Shown here: piece by piece, positions 36,380 through 43,595 of the stretch
How the letters are laid out: every line of letters begins with the position of its first letter
Numbering within the stretch: the stretch's first letter is position 1
Assembly (NCBI RefSeq): GCF_921292975.1
Contig: NZ_CAKLCM010000003.1
Coordinates: 558,001 to 622,000, forward strand
Origin: Vibrio hippocampi
GTDB taxonomy: Bacteria > Pseudomonadota > Gammaproteobacteria > Enterobacterales > Vibrionaceae
Direction of reading: 5' to 3'
Length of the DNA stretch: 64,000 nucleotides
Notes under the pieces: generated by a model
Database searches by the model: none
Seen by the model: the letters and a program-made list of their open reading frames with translations, nothing else
Told to the model about the DNA's origin: nothing
Translations under genes and position numbers: made by a program

Positions 36380-36892
36380 ATGATCACGACGGAAAATTTG
36401 AACCTCAAACCAGTCGGTGAAGATGACGTGGATATCTATTCACAGATTTTGAGTTCCAATGAATTAACTCAGTACCTTCCGAAAGGTGAGGCATACACTG
36501 ATGAAGAAATTAAATGTCATGTTGATAGCCGAATTAAGCACTGGCAACATGGTTTTGGTTCGTATGTTATTTACTTGAAATCTAAGCCAACAATAAAAAT
36601 TGGTTATGTGGGTGTTGAACAGTGTGGTGACCCAACGTACAGTGACATACGCTATGCATTATTACCCAAATATCAAGGCTTTGGCTACGCTTTTGAGGCT
36701 GCAAAGGCAGTATTAGCCAAGACATTTGAAGCTGGAAAACACTCAAAAATTTATGGAGTAGCTATCAAAGATAACATCGCTTCGTTAATAGTGATCAAAA
36801 AGTTAGGTATGCAGTTAGATTCTGAGGCAAATTTGTATGGCGATACTAAAGGTCTGGAAACGTACTCAATCACAAAAGTTTCGTTTACCTAA
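36380..36892 (+). CDS. GNAT-family N-acetyltransferase (RimJ-like)
   Basis: A 170-residue GNAT protein starting with the RimJ/RimL-type ENLNLKPVGEDDVDIYSQIL. Motif A with the acetyl-CoA-binding loop is visible as ALLPKYQGFGYAFEAAKAVL (Q-G-x-G-Y-A), and the following strand-helix contains KDNIASLIVIKKLGMQ. It should acetylate a small molecule or a protein N-terminus; the substrate is unknown. The start at 36380 is preceded by GGAGGG 6 bases upstream. It opens the accessory region, has lower GC than the preceding locus, and has no obvious functional link to neighbours. Confidence 0.88.
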   Translation: MITTENLNLKPVGEDDVDIYSQILSSNELTQYLPKGEAYTDEEIKCHVDSRIKHWQHGFGSYVIYLKSKPTIKIGYVGVEQCGDPTYSDIRYALLPKYQGFGYAFEAAKAVLAKTFEAGKHSKIYGVAIKDNIASLIVIKKLGMQLDSEANLYGDTKGLETYSITKVSFT

Positions 36893-37198
36893 TGAGTTAG
36901 GAGTCCATACTTGTAGATCAGTGATGTTCAGAGGCGTGCTGGCGGGTTGTGATGTAACTTGGAAATGCGCCATTGCTTCTTAACATTCGAAAATTTTGTG
37001 TTTGCTTCGTCCGTGTTGCAATACATATAGTTATCGGACTTTTATGGAGCACTCAAATCCCATAGATAGAATCGCTTCATTAAATACCGTTGTAAAAACT
37101 ACTTTTTACAACATAGGCACATAAAAGTGTGATAGATAGAAAAAGTCGACGTTTAATATCTATCAGTTAATATTTCTTGATTCGAAACTAATATCAAC
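36893..37198. other. Intergenic stretch in accessory region
   Basis: No supported gene. A sequence ending ATAGTTATCGGAC near 37020-37040 resembles the 3' edge of integron attC sites, but I found no matching inverted 5' arm. Confidence 0.3.
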
Positions 37199-37930
37199 AT
37201 GGAGGTTGTGGTAGCGTTTGACTTTAAAGAATTTGATAGATTGATATTTTCCAGCTTGAAAGTAGGAAACTTTCCGTCTGAAAAGCGTTATAAGTACGGT
37301 GAAATTTTAGTTATGAAGTTAGATTTTGATCTCGAAACAAACGTTGAACATGGTTATCTTTTAATACCTGAACCAGCGGCAGAGTTGGCACAATTCCCTG
37401 AAGTTTATGAACGCATCAGTAGTGTTATTTACCACTGTGTAATGGTATCTGGCGAGGCTACAAAAAGGTGTATTTCTATGAGTGCAAAAAATGCAACTCA
37501 TATCAGATCTGCATTGTGTGAGTTTGTTGGTGTAGAAGATCTTTTGAAGCAACTTTACCCAGCACTTCCTAAAAGTGAATATGTGATATACAAGTCTACA
37601 AACCCAACTTGGCATATGATTAAGATATTAAGAAATTATAATATTCATATTTCCAATAGTCTGCTCAGCATTAAACCTATAAGAGTTAGGTCCCTGTTCC
37701 CAAATCAGACTGAACTAGATGTCGAAGTGGAATATATTTCAAATTTGACTATTGATGGGTTGAAACTTATGCATAGTACAAACGATTATAACGATACTCA
37801 ATTGAAAAATTTGATATCTAGTTTCGACCATCAACAGCATAAGTTCGGAGTTACAACCTTAATCATTAAAACAGCAATTGACTATTCGCATTATTTGGCA
37901 AAAATTCTCTGCTCAAATAGGCTTCTGTAA
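37199..37930 (+). CDS. Uncharacterised protein
   Basis: A 243-residue protein with no family I recognise. It has no signal peptide or membrane helix. It is mixed alpha/beta in appearance, with an acidic N-terminal half and several aromatic/isoleucine-rich strands (IRVRSLFPNQTELDVEVEYISN). Codon usage is AT-rich compared with the sugar locus, which suggests acquisition. The true start is uncertain: GGAGG lies just after the ATG at 37199, so initiation could also be at the GTG at 37208. No operon partner is seen. Confidence 0.55.
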   Translation: MEVVVAFDFKEFDRLIFSSLKVGNFPSEKRYKYGEILVMKLDFDLETNVEHGYLLIPEPAAELAQFPEVYERISSVIYHCVMVSGEATKRCISMSAKNATHIRSALCEFVGVEDLLKQLYPALPKSEYVIYKSTNPTWHMIKILRNYNIHISNSLLSIKPIRVRSLFPNQTELDVEVEYISNLTIDGLKLMHSTNDYNDTQLKNLISSFDHQQHKFGVTTLIIKTAIDYSHYLAKILCSNRLL

Positions 37931-38056
37931 AGTAGTAACTACAACAAGAAATTACGGTGTCAAGATATTTTTACTAATCTGATAGCAATTGTTTACGGTA
38001 ATTCTGTAAATCGTTCCTGTTCAGAGATGAGTTACGCCACCTGGAATCAGGGTGAG

Positions 38057-38208
38057 GAAAAATACCGCAACAAGTGCGGTATGGCGTGATTTAGACAATA
38101 GCTTAGTGGTGTTTGTATTCGCCTGTATGCTTAGCATTCGACATGTCAAAGGCTTATTTATCGGTTAACGCCGTTTTCCATCAAAGTGAATGCCTGCCCA
38201 ACCATATT
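38057..38208 (-). pseudogene. Decayed C-terminal tail of a second hopJ copy
   Basis: The 152 bases align with 44266-44417, the end of the intact hopJ gene plus its terminator (ATACCGC-GCGGTAT). In the minus-strand frame the coding part (38163-38208) reads QYGWAGIHFDG, against QHGWAGIRFDG in the intact copy. One extra A then shifts the frame, giving KRR-stop. Homology stops abruptly at 38209, exactly where the junction motif begins. It is a truncated duplicate and not functional. Confidence 0.75.
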
Positions 38209-38237
38209 GACCTTAAAGTGTATGTCCCTTTAAATTT
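38209..38237. repeat. Junction motif, copy 1
   Basis: A 29-base element beginning GACCTTAAAGTGTATGTCCC, identical over its whole length to 46725-46753, with diverged copies at 40739 and 47636. Here it abuts the end of the HopJ homology, marking a recombination breakpoint. Confidence 0.65.
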
Positions 38238-38248
38238 AATTATGAAGC

Positions 38249-38382
38249 TTATACAAAATTTTCGTAGCATCTCTCATACCTAACCTATGATTTATGCGAT
38301 AGCTTGGATAGTTATTGAGTATCATAATGAATGGCTTCATTATGGATAGGGTGAAAGTCGGAAATGAACCGTATATGCAGTG
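38249..38382. repeat. 134-base direct repeat, copy R1
   Basis: Aligns without large gaps to 39547-39680 at roughly 80% identity by eye. Shared blocks include CATACCTAACC, GATAGCTTGG and ATAATGAATGGCTTCA. The two copies bracket the methyltransferase gene. This copy precedes that gene by 204 bases. Confidence 0.7.
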
Positions 38383-38585
38383 TTAGCACTATAAAGAGTG
38401 GCTCTTGTGTAACCAAAACTCACTCTTTACATTTACTTGATTGCATTTGCAAAAATCGGCGGGTGACGTGTGAAATCTAATTATATGTACTCATTAATGA
38501 CACAGTGGAAATTAAGTTTAGGGATATTATGACCTGACTAATTGATTATTTCTGATGCCTGCTCAATATAATTTGGTGATAAATA

Positions 38586-39440
38586 ATGTATACGCAATTA
38601 AAAGAGATAAACTATAAACCAAAAGCCTTTGAGTTTTATACGGCTGATTCGTTGTGGACAGATCCACATACATCACAACAAATGTTGTCTTATCATCTCA
38701 ATGAAAATGTTGATTTGGCTTCAAGAAACAAGGCGTTCATCGAAAAATCAATTGATTGGATAGTTTCACGTTTCTCCGTTGTCGAGCAAACTAAAATATG
38801 TGATTTCGGATGTGGTCCCGGTCTTTATACTTCCGGTTTGGCACGGACGGGTGCGAATGTAACTGGCGTGGACTTTTCAAAAAACTCTATTGAGTATGCG
38901 AAAACTTATGCTAAAAAACAGAACCTAGATATTAATTATGTTATTCAAAACTATCTTGAGTATGAAACTACAGAAAAATACGACATCATCACAATGATTA
39001 TGTGTGATTTTTGTGCTTTAAGCCCCGCTCAAAGGAAATTAATGCTAAAAAAGTTCTATCATTTACTTAAAGATGATGGGCGCATATTATTAGATGTATA
39101 TTCATTAAAAGGTTTTGAAGAAATAACAGAAACATCATTGTATGAACATAAGCAGTTGCAGGGGTTCTGGTCAAGCCATGATTATTACGGATTTCTGAAT
39201 ACTTTCAAATATGAAGATGAAAAAGTGGTGCTGGATAAATATACAATTATCGAAAGGGAAAGCTCTAAGGTTGTATATAACTGGCTGCAATATTTCAGTG
39301 AAGACATGCTATTGAAAGAACTGAAAGATGCTGGTTTTAATATTCAGGCTATTTATGATGATGTAGCAGGTTCTGATTATTCAAAGAATAAAACTGAATT
39401 TGCAGTTATTGTAGAGAAATTAACAAATGTAACAAAATAA
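38586..39440 (+). CDS. Class I SAM-dependent methyltransferase
   Basis: A 284-residue cytoplasmic protein. The SAM-binding motif I is KICDFGCGPGLYTSGLA (about 71-87), motif II is VTGVDFSKNSIEYA, and a post-I acidic stretch EKYDIITMIMCDFCALSP lies at the motif IV position. The C-terminal part (YFSEDMLLKELKDAGF) is typical of small-molecule methyltransferases. The N-terminal 60 residues (MYTQLKEINYKPKAFEFYT...) resemble those of a widespread uncharacterised group. The substrate is unknown. GC content is low. An attC-like hairpin begins just six bases after the stop codon, so the gene may have been carried as an integron cassette. Confidence 0.85.
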   Translation: MYTQLKEINYKPKAFEFYTADSLWTDPHTSQQMLSYHLNENVDLASRNKAFIEKSIDWIVSRFSVVEQTKICDFGCGPGLYTSGLARTGANVTGVDFSKNSIEYAKTYAKKQNLDINYVIQNYLEYETTEKYDIITMIMCDFCALSPAQRKLMLKKFYHLLKDDGRILLDVYSLKGFEEITETSLYEHKQLQGFWSSHDYYGFLNTFKYEDEKVVLDKYTIIERESSKVVYNWLQYFSEDMLLKELKDAGFNIQAIYDDVAGSDYSKNKTEFAVIVEKLTNVTK

Positions 39441-39445
39441 CAGGT

Positions 39446-39552
39446 GCTAACAAATTGCTCCAGTTGACTATCCAAGCAGCGTCCCTTTTATGTGTGGCGT
39501 CGCTATTTTACATAAAAGTCACGTTGCTTTGGTTCAATTGTGGGTGTTATAC
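39446..39552 (+). other. attC-like integron recombination site
   Basis: A 107-base imperfect palindrome starts GCTAACAAATTG and ends GGGTGTTATAC, the edges typical of Vibrio attC (VCR-like) sites. The inner arms 39475-39493 and 39510-39528 match at 15 of 19 positions, with unpaired bases as expected for extrahelical bases. An outer pairing (CAGTTGAC with GGTTCAATTG) extends the stem. It lies directly after the methyltransferase stop codon, where a cassette attC should be. No integron integrase of the IntI type is in the window, so this is a single or orphan site; the call is inferential. Confidence 0.5.
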
Positions 39553-39680
39553 GGAAAATTTTCCTAGCATTACTCATACCTAACCCATGATTTATACGAT
39601 AGCTTGGTACTCATTGAGTTTTATAATGAATGGCTTCACTATGGTCAGGGCGAAAAGTAGAAAGAACTGTATATGAAATG
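39547..39680. repeat. 134-base direct repeat, copy R2
   Basis: Second copy of the repeat at 38249-38382. It begins at the TTATAC end of the attC-like site and ends 22 bases before the DUF2007 gene. The two copies may be shared cassette leaders or the flanks of an insertion of the methyltransferase module. Confidence 0.7.
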
Positions 39681-39701
39681 CTATGCCATAGGGAGAAATT
39701 T

Positions 39702-40106
39702 ATGATCGTAGTCGCAAGGTTTTCTTTTCCTCACGAAGCACATATAGCCAAAGCAAATCTAGAAAGTGCTGGGATCAAAAGCTTTGTTGCAGATGAGTAT
39801 ACAGTGAATACGCAATGGCTATACTCAAATGCTATTGGAGGTGTTCGCTTAATGGTCTCAGAAGACGATCTAGAGGACGCGACTGAAATCTTGACGAGTG
39901 ATTTTTCCGAATGTCTTGAAAATCACTCTGAAGCCATAGGTGAGAAACAAGATATTTGCCCTCATTGTGGAAGTAGCGACTTATCCGCCCATACCCAGGG
40001 TAAACGTCCTGCGTTTCTTGTGTTCATATTGCTTGGCTTTCCACTGTTTTTCTACAAACAAGGCTATCAATGTAATCAATGTGGTGAGTTTAGCGAAAAA
40101 CTTTGA
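39702..40106 (+). CDS. DUF2007 domain protein with C-terminal zinc ribbon
   Basis: A 134-residue protein. Residues 1-70 (MIVVARFSFPHEAHIAKANLESAGIKSFVADE...GGVRLMVSEDDLEDA) match the DUF2007 fold, a small GlnB-like 'putative signal transducing' domain. A zinc ribbon follows with paired CPHCGSSDL (about 84-92) and CNQCGEF near the C-terminus. These flank a hydrophobic segment (AFLVFILLGFPLFFY, about 104-118) that could anchor it in the membrane. The function of such proteins is unknown. The start at 39702 is chosen because AGGGAG lies 7 bases upstream; the open frame from 39630 lies in the R2 repeat. Confidence 0.8.
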   Translation: MIVVARFSFPHEAHIAKANLESAGIKSFVADEYTVNTQWLYSNAIGGVRLMVSEDDLEDATEILTSDFSECLENHSEAIGEKQDICPHCGSSDLSAHTQGKRPAFLVFILLGFPLFFYKQGYQCNQCGEFSEKL

Positions 40107-40246
40107 GTTGTTAGCTGAAACTGTAGTGGATGAGAAAGCCGAACGATACAATCATCAACTGGCAAGGATGGGATAAGATGTCAGTCGCTGCGCATTTAGC
40201 GTTATAAAACATAAGCGACAAATGCCACTAGGTATAAGGATATTCG

Positions 40247-40735
40247 ATGTATTTGAGAAAGTTTTTAGCTCATGAAGCTGGTGTCATTAGTTGTTGGTTT
40301 TCAACATATAACGAGTTTCTGCTTTGGGGAGGTCGAGTTTTTAGTTGGCCAATAGAGCATGCTGAAATCATCAAGCGTAGCAAGCAACAAGAAATAGAGT
40401 TCTTCACTTTAACGGATGGCAATGAGGTACTAGGTTTCATTGAACTACAGCACATGAGTCGAACAGAAATACGCTTGTGTCGTGTTGCAGTATCTCCAAG
40501 TCATCGGGGTAACGGACTGGGTAAAACTTTGATCAGTTTGTCACTTGCCGAAATTAAGCGAAGAAATCAGTACCAAGTAGTCACTCTGGCAGTGTTCACC
40601 AAGAATGTAACTGCTCACAAATGCTATTGCTCTATTGGTTTTTCAGCAGTAGATAAAGAGCCAAAATTCAAAGAGTTTGGTGGTGAAAGATGGCCGTTAG
40701 TACAGATGGAACTTTCTTTAATAAAAAGCGGTTAA
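40247..40735 (+). CDS. GNAT-family N-acetyltransferase
   Basis: A 162-residue GNAT protein with the acetyl-CoA loop VAVSPSHRGNGLGKTLISLSL (R-G-x-G-x-G/L) at about 84-104. The preceding strand is EVLGFIELQ, and the C-terminal motif B is VFTKNVTAHKCYCSIGF. The substrate is unknown. It is in the same orientation as the DUF2007 gene, 140 bases away, and the junction motif starts 3 bases after its stop codon. The gene is AT-rich like its neighbours and was probably gained with them. Confidence 0.88.
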   Translation: MYLRKFLAHEAGVISCWFSTYNEFLLWGGRVFSWPIEHAEIIKRSKQQEIEFFTLTDGNEVLGFIELQHMSRTEIRLCRVAVSPSHRGNGLGKTLISLSLAEIKRRNQYQVVTLAVFTKNVTAHKCYCSIGFSAVDKEPKFKEFGGERWPLVQMELSLIKSG

Positions 40736-40738
40736 GTT

Positions 40739-40762
40739 GGTCTTAAAGTGTGTGTCCTTTTT
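40739..40762. repeat. Junction motif, copy 2 (diverged)
   Basis: GGTCTTAAAGTGTGTGTCCT and the following T-run correspond to the 29-base motif at 38209 and 46725. It directly follows the GNAT stop codon. Confidence 0.5.
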
Positions 40763-40925
40763 GGTGTTTGAAACCAGACACTTCACTAAGCGACTTTGCG
40801 ATATCAAACGTTATCCATTTGAACAGTGTTAGGAAAAATATCTAGCTCATATATGCCCCAAAACGGTCTAGGAAGTAAATCTATAAACAATTCAATCTTT
40901 CATTTTTGCATGGATATAGAACAAA

Positions 40926-40940
40926 GTTGTCTATTTTTGA
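40926..40940 (+). promoter_or_regulatory. Shared 15-bp box upstream of the DoxX-like gene
   Basis: GTTGTCTATTTTTGA occurs here and, identical, at 42578-42592 before the DUF2798 operon. Both are 60-70 bases before a start codon and face the same way. The likely ligand is the LysR regulator encoded between them. Confidence 0.55.
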
Positions 40941-41000
40941 ACCTTAGAGTGCTTCGTAGAATAGTGCCATCAACTTGATAACACATAATGAAGGTTTGCT

Positions 41001-41516
41001 ATGAGCACATCACAATTAATTCTTGAGCTATCTCTTATTGGCACGATGCTACTCGTTACGGGTATTTTTTTGGTTCGTAGCTATGACAAAACCGACAGCG
41101 TAGGAACAAAAGTTCAAAAGATCCTAACAGGTCTACTTGGTGCCTTTATGGTGATGGCAGGAACAGTAAAATTCTTTGACCCGTTTACGACTATGTTCGC
41201 AAAACAAATCGCACTGAGTGAACTGCCTTTTCCGACTCTGTCTCGTTGGGCGGGTCAATTAGGTGAGATTTTTGCAGGTTTACTGCTACTGATGGTGATG
41301 ATTGGTAATAAGGTGCTCGCAGCACCGATTAAAGATAAAGCGATGCAATTATCAACGCTATTAACGACCGCAATTATGATTGTCGCGGTGTATGTTCACC
41401 TATTGTCAAGTGTGCCGGCAGAAGTGCTACCGCTTCAGTCTAAACCACCTGTAATGACACTGATTATTCTTGGGTTGGCTTGGTTAAATGCATTCCTATA
41501 TTTTCGCAAAAAGTAA
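41001..41516 (+). CDS. DoxX-like integral membrane protein
   Basis: A 171-residue protein with four to five hydrophobic helices (about 8-26, 42-60, 88-105, 113-135, 150-168). It has the DoxX/SURF4-like pattern GAFMVMAGTVKFFDP in the second helix and SRWAGQLGEIFAGLLLL before the third. DoxX-like proteins are linked to quinone or thiol redox chemistry, but the function of this branch is unknown. It is likely part of the LysR-controlled group, because the same upstream box precedes the DUF2798/AhpD-like genes. A bidirectional terminator separates it from the convergent LysR gene. Confidence 0.75.
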   Translation: MSTSQLILELSLIGTMLLVTGIFLVRSYDKTDSVGTKVQKILTGLLGAFMVMAGTVKFFDPFTTMFAKQIALSELPFPTLSRWAGQLGEIFAGLLLLMVMIGNKVLAAPIKDKAMQLSTLLTTAIMIVAVYVHLLSSVPAEVLPLQSKPPVMTLIILGLAWLNAFLYFRKK

Positions 41517-41535
41517 TCGTTAAAGTCACAAAACA

Positions 41536-41569
41536 AACGCCAGGTTAGCTCGTCTAGCCTGGCGTTTTT
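41536..41569 (+). terminator. Bidirectional rho-independent terminator
   Basis: AACGCCAGG (41536-41544) pairs with CCTGGCGTT (41558-41566), followed by T. The A-rich left flank makes it work also for the convergent LysR gene. Confidence 0.85.
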
Positions 41570-41588
41570 CATTTCATAAATATAACAA

Positions 41589-42512
41589 CTACGAGTCTCG
41601 CTCTGAGTGAATCGAAGCCAGAAACTCAGCAGATTGCCCAAACCGTTCAAAAATCATGTCCCTAAAGGCAACCACTCTGGTCGCTATCAGCTTTCTGTCT
41701 GCCCACACCAAGAATGCTTTACCCGTTGGGTATTCAATTTCTGGCAATATCTCTACTAACTCTTTTCTATCTGCATGCTTCTCAAAGGCTGCTCTAGGCA
41801 TCATACAGATTCCAGCTCCTGCTATTGTCGCATCAATATTTAAACGCAGACTGCTGATTGAGTAACGAGGCTGATAGGGAATGCGGATCGCCTTACCATC
41901 TTGTTTTAGCTCCCAATATGGCAAGTTATTACCTGAGAGTAGCAGATGGTTCATCAACTCTTCTGCTCGTTTTGGCTGACCATGTTTTTCAATATAGCTG
42001 GGTGATGCGGCTAACATTAATGGTGATTCAAACAACTGACGCTGTATTAAATGATTGGCGTGAGGTGGGGTCGTCACAATCGCAAGGTCAATCTGCTCAT
42101 CAAAGAAACGCTCTGTGCCTGCGCTAAATTGAATGGTGACGGAGACCTCTGGGTGAAGCTGCATAAACTCAATCGCCATCTTTTGCAGGAAATTATCAGC
42201 AAATGGCTCAGGGCAAGAGACTCGGATTTCACCCGTTAATACTGGCTGACTATTCGAGAGCTGCGTCCATTGTTCATTCAGCTGCATAAATAGGGCAGCG
42301 AAGCGCTGGTAATATTCGTCGCCAGCTGTCGTGAGCTGGAACTGTTTTGCATTACGGTGTACCAGCTTTTCACCCAGTTTATCCTCAAGACTTGCCACTG
42401 CCCTTGACAACGTTGGGGCTGAAACGTGTGTTTTAAGGCTCGCTGCTGCAAAGCCACCGCATTCGACAGATTGGCAAAACAGATAGAGATTGGAGATGTC
42501 TTTTGCTTTCAT
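41589..42512 (-). CDS. LysR-family transcriptional regulator
   Basis: A 307-residue LTTR. The N-terminal winged helix-turn-helix (residues 3-62) reads ISNLYLFCQSVECGGFAAAS and PTLSRAVASLEDKLGEKLVHR. A linker helix and the effector domain follow (GEIRVSCPEPFADNFL... LINDATIAGAGICMMPRAAF-like end). It is divergent from DUF2798-AhpD and convergent with the DoxX gene. Both targets carry the GTTGTCTATTTTTGA box, so it probably regulates all three. The effector is unknown; the AhpD-like partner hints at an oxidative or electrophile signal. The start at 42512 gives the standard LTTR N-terminus; longer starts are rejected. Confidence 0.9.
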   Translation of the reverse strand: MKAKDISNLYLFCQSVECGGFAAASLKTHVSAPTLSRAVASLEDKLGEKLVHRNAKQFQLTTAGDEYYQRFAALFMQLNEQWTQLSNSQPVLTGEIRVSCPEPFADNFLQKMAIEFMQLHPEVSVTIQFSAGTERFFDEQIDLAIVTTPPHANHLIQRQLFESPLMLAASPSYIEKHGQPKRAEELMNHLLLSGNNLPYWELKQDGKAIRIPYQPRYSISSLRLNIDATIAGAGICMMPRAAFEKHADRKELVEILPEIEYPTGKAFLVWADRKLIATRVVAFRDMIFERFGQSAEFLASIHSERDS

Positions 42513-42577
42513 AATTGATTGCTCTTGAGGATTGCACTCTGAGTTAATCATTCAAATATGAAAGATTCAAGTTCAAT

Positions 42578-42592
42578 GTTGTCTATTTTTGA
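42578..42592 (+). promoter_or_regulatory. Shared 15-bp box upstream of the DUF2798 operon
   Basis: GTTGTCTATTTTTGA, identical to 40926-40940. It lies 66 bases downstream of the LysR start on the divergent side. An upstream palindromic T-N11-A arrangement around 42555-42577 is compatible with a LysR recognition site. Confidence 0.55.
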
Positions 42593-42660
42593 TTGTGATG
42601 GGCAGGGCTAATATGACCCCATCAGTTAGCCAATCGAAGTCAGGCATAAGAGAGTCAATC

Positions 42661-42903
42661 ATGAAAAAGTTTTCACGTAAGTTCCAATACCCATTAATGG
42701 TTTCTATGGTTTTACCTACTATGCTTCTTAGCATGCCAGCCATCATGGTAGCTAAAACACTGCCAGAGAACGGCGCATTCTTCGATGCATGGTTAAACGC
42801 AGTTTCACAAATGGTGCCATCTGCACTGTTAGTTTTAGCCCTTGTAGCACCAACTGTTCGTCTCTTCGTAACCAAAGTGCTGCTAGAGCCAGAAGCAAAA
42901 TAA
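42661..42903 (+). CDS. DUF2798 small membrane protein
   Basis: An 80-residue inner-membrane protein with two hydrophobic helices (about 10-32 and 48-70). It begins with the family pattern FSRKFQYPLMVSMVLPTMLL and has a polar loop with MPSAIM-like MPAIMVAK and FFDAWLNA. DUF2798 proteins have no established function. The start at 42661 is chosen because it opens the family sequence; an extension from 42589 would run into the regulatory box. The AhpD-like gene follows after 39 bases, so the two form an operon, and they share the upstream box with the DoxX gene. Confidence 0.8.
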   Translation: MKKFSRKFQYPLMVSMVLPTMLLSMPAIMVAKTLPENGAFFDAWLNAVSQMVPSALLVLALVAPTVRLFVTKVLLEPEAK

Positions 42904-42942
42904 GTTAGTAAAGTTAACAAGTTAAAGAATAGGAAAGTGAAA

Positions 42943-43494
42943 ATGAGTGAATTTAAACTACACACTGTTGAGTCTGCACCTGAGAAAAGCAAAGCAATTC
43001 TTGAAGGCGCACAAAAGCAAATGGGTATGATTCCTGGTCTCTACGCAGTAATGGCTGAGTCTCCTCAAATCCTAACAGCGTACACGCAACTGCATCAGCA
43101 ATTCACCAACACATCATTTGATGCCGAAGAACTAACAGTTGTATGGCAGACCATCAACGTTGAACACGAGTGTCACTACTGCGTCCCTGCACACACTGGG
43201 ATCGCGCACTCAATGAAGGTTGATCCTGCATTGAGTGAAGCACTGCGTAACGATGAGGCAATGCCAACTGAAAAGCTTCAAGCTCTGAAAGACTTCACTC
43301 TTGCAGTAGTTCGTGAACGTGGCAATGTATCAGAAGCAGACCTAGCGGCATTCTTTGCGGCAGGTTACGGTAAGCAACAGGTACTGGAAGTGATCCTTGG
43401 TCTATCGCAAAAAGTGATCAGTAACTACGTCAACCACGTTGCTCACACGCCAGTAGACAAAGTATTTGAGAAGTTTGCTTGGTCTAAACAATAG
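42943..43494 (+). CDS. Carboxymuconolactone decarboxylase/AhpD-like protein
   Basis: A 183-residue protein of the CMD/AhpD superfamily. It has the redox motif EHECHYCVPAHTGIAH, which fits E-x-x-x-C-x-x-C-x-x-x-H with the CxxC at about 73-76. All-helical segments follow, and the closing NYVNHVAHTPVDKVF is typical of the family. Members act as peroxidase-reducing partners or as decarboxylases; with the CxxC present a thiol redox role is more likely. The ATG at 42943 is preceded by AGGAAAG; a GTG two codons earlier is a weaker alternative. It is cotranscribed with DUF2798 and probably controlled by the divergent LysR protein. Confidence 0.88.
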   Translation: MSEFKLHTVESAPEKSKAILEGAQKQMGMIPGLYAVMAESPQILTAYTQLHQQFTNTSFDAEELTVVWQTINVEHECHYCVPAHTGIAHSMKVDPALSEALRNDEAMPTEKLQALKDFTLAVVRERGNVSEADLAAFFAAGYGKQQVLEVILGLSQKVISNYVNHVAHTPVDKVFEKFAWSKQ

Positions 43495-43514
43495 TCCCAC
43501 GATCTAGACGTAAT

Positions 43515-43543
43515 AGAGCGAACGAATACGTTCGCTCTTTTTT
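43515..43543 (+). terminator. Rho-independent terminator of the DUF2798-AhpD operon
   Basis: AGAGCGAACG (43515-43524) pairs with CGTTCGCTCT (43529-43538), followed by TTTTT. Confidence 0.9.
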
Positions 43544-43595
43544 CACAAAACTTCATGTTTAGATGTCTGTTAACAACAGTACAACGAGGGAGCAT

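Larger units (their letters stand above)
37931..38585. other. Junction region with relics and repeats
   Basis: Contains no intact gene. It holds a decayed HopJ tail with its terminator hairpin (38057-38208), one copy of the junction motif (38209-38237), and the first copy of a 134-base direct repeat (38249-38382). The remaining 200 bases are AT-rich and should hold the promoter of the methyltransferase gene. Confidence 0.55.

Noticed and set aside
40107..40210. A second attC-like site after the DUF2007 gene (ends AGCGTTATAAA)
   Set aside because: The 3' edge is plausible but no inverted 5' arm pairs with it, so the fold is not supported.
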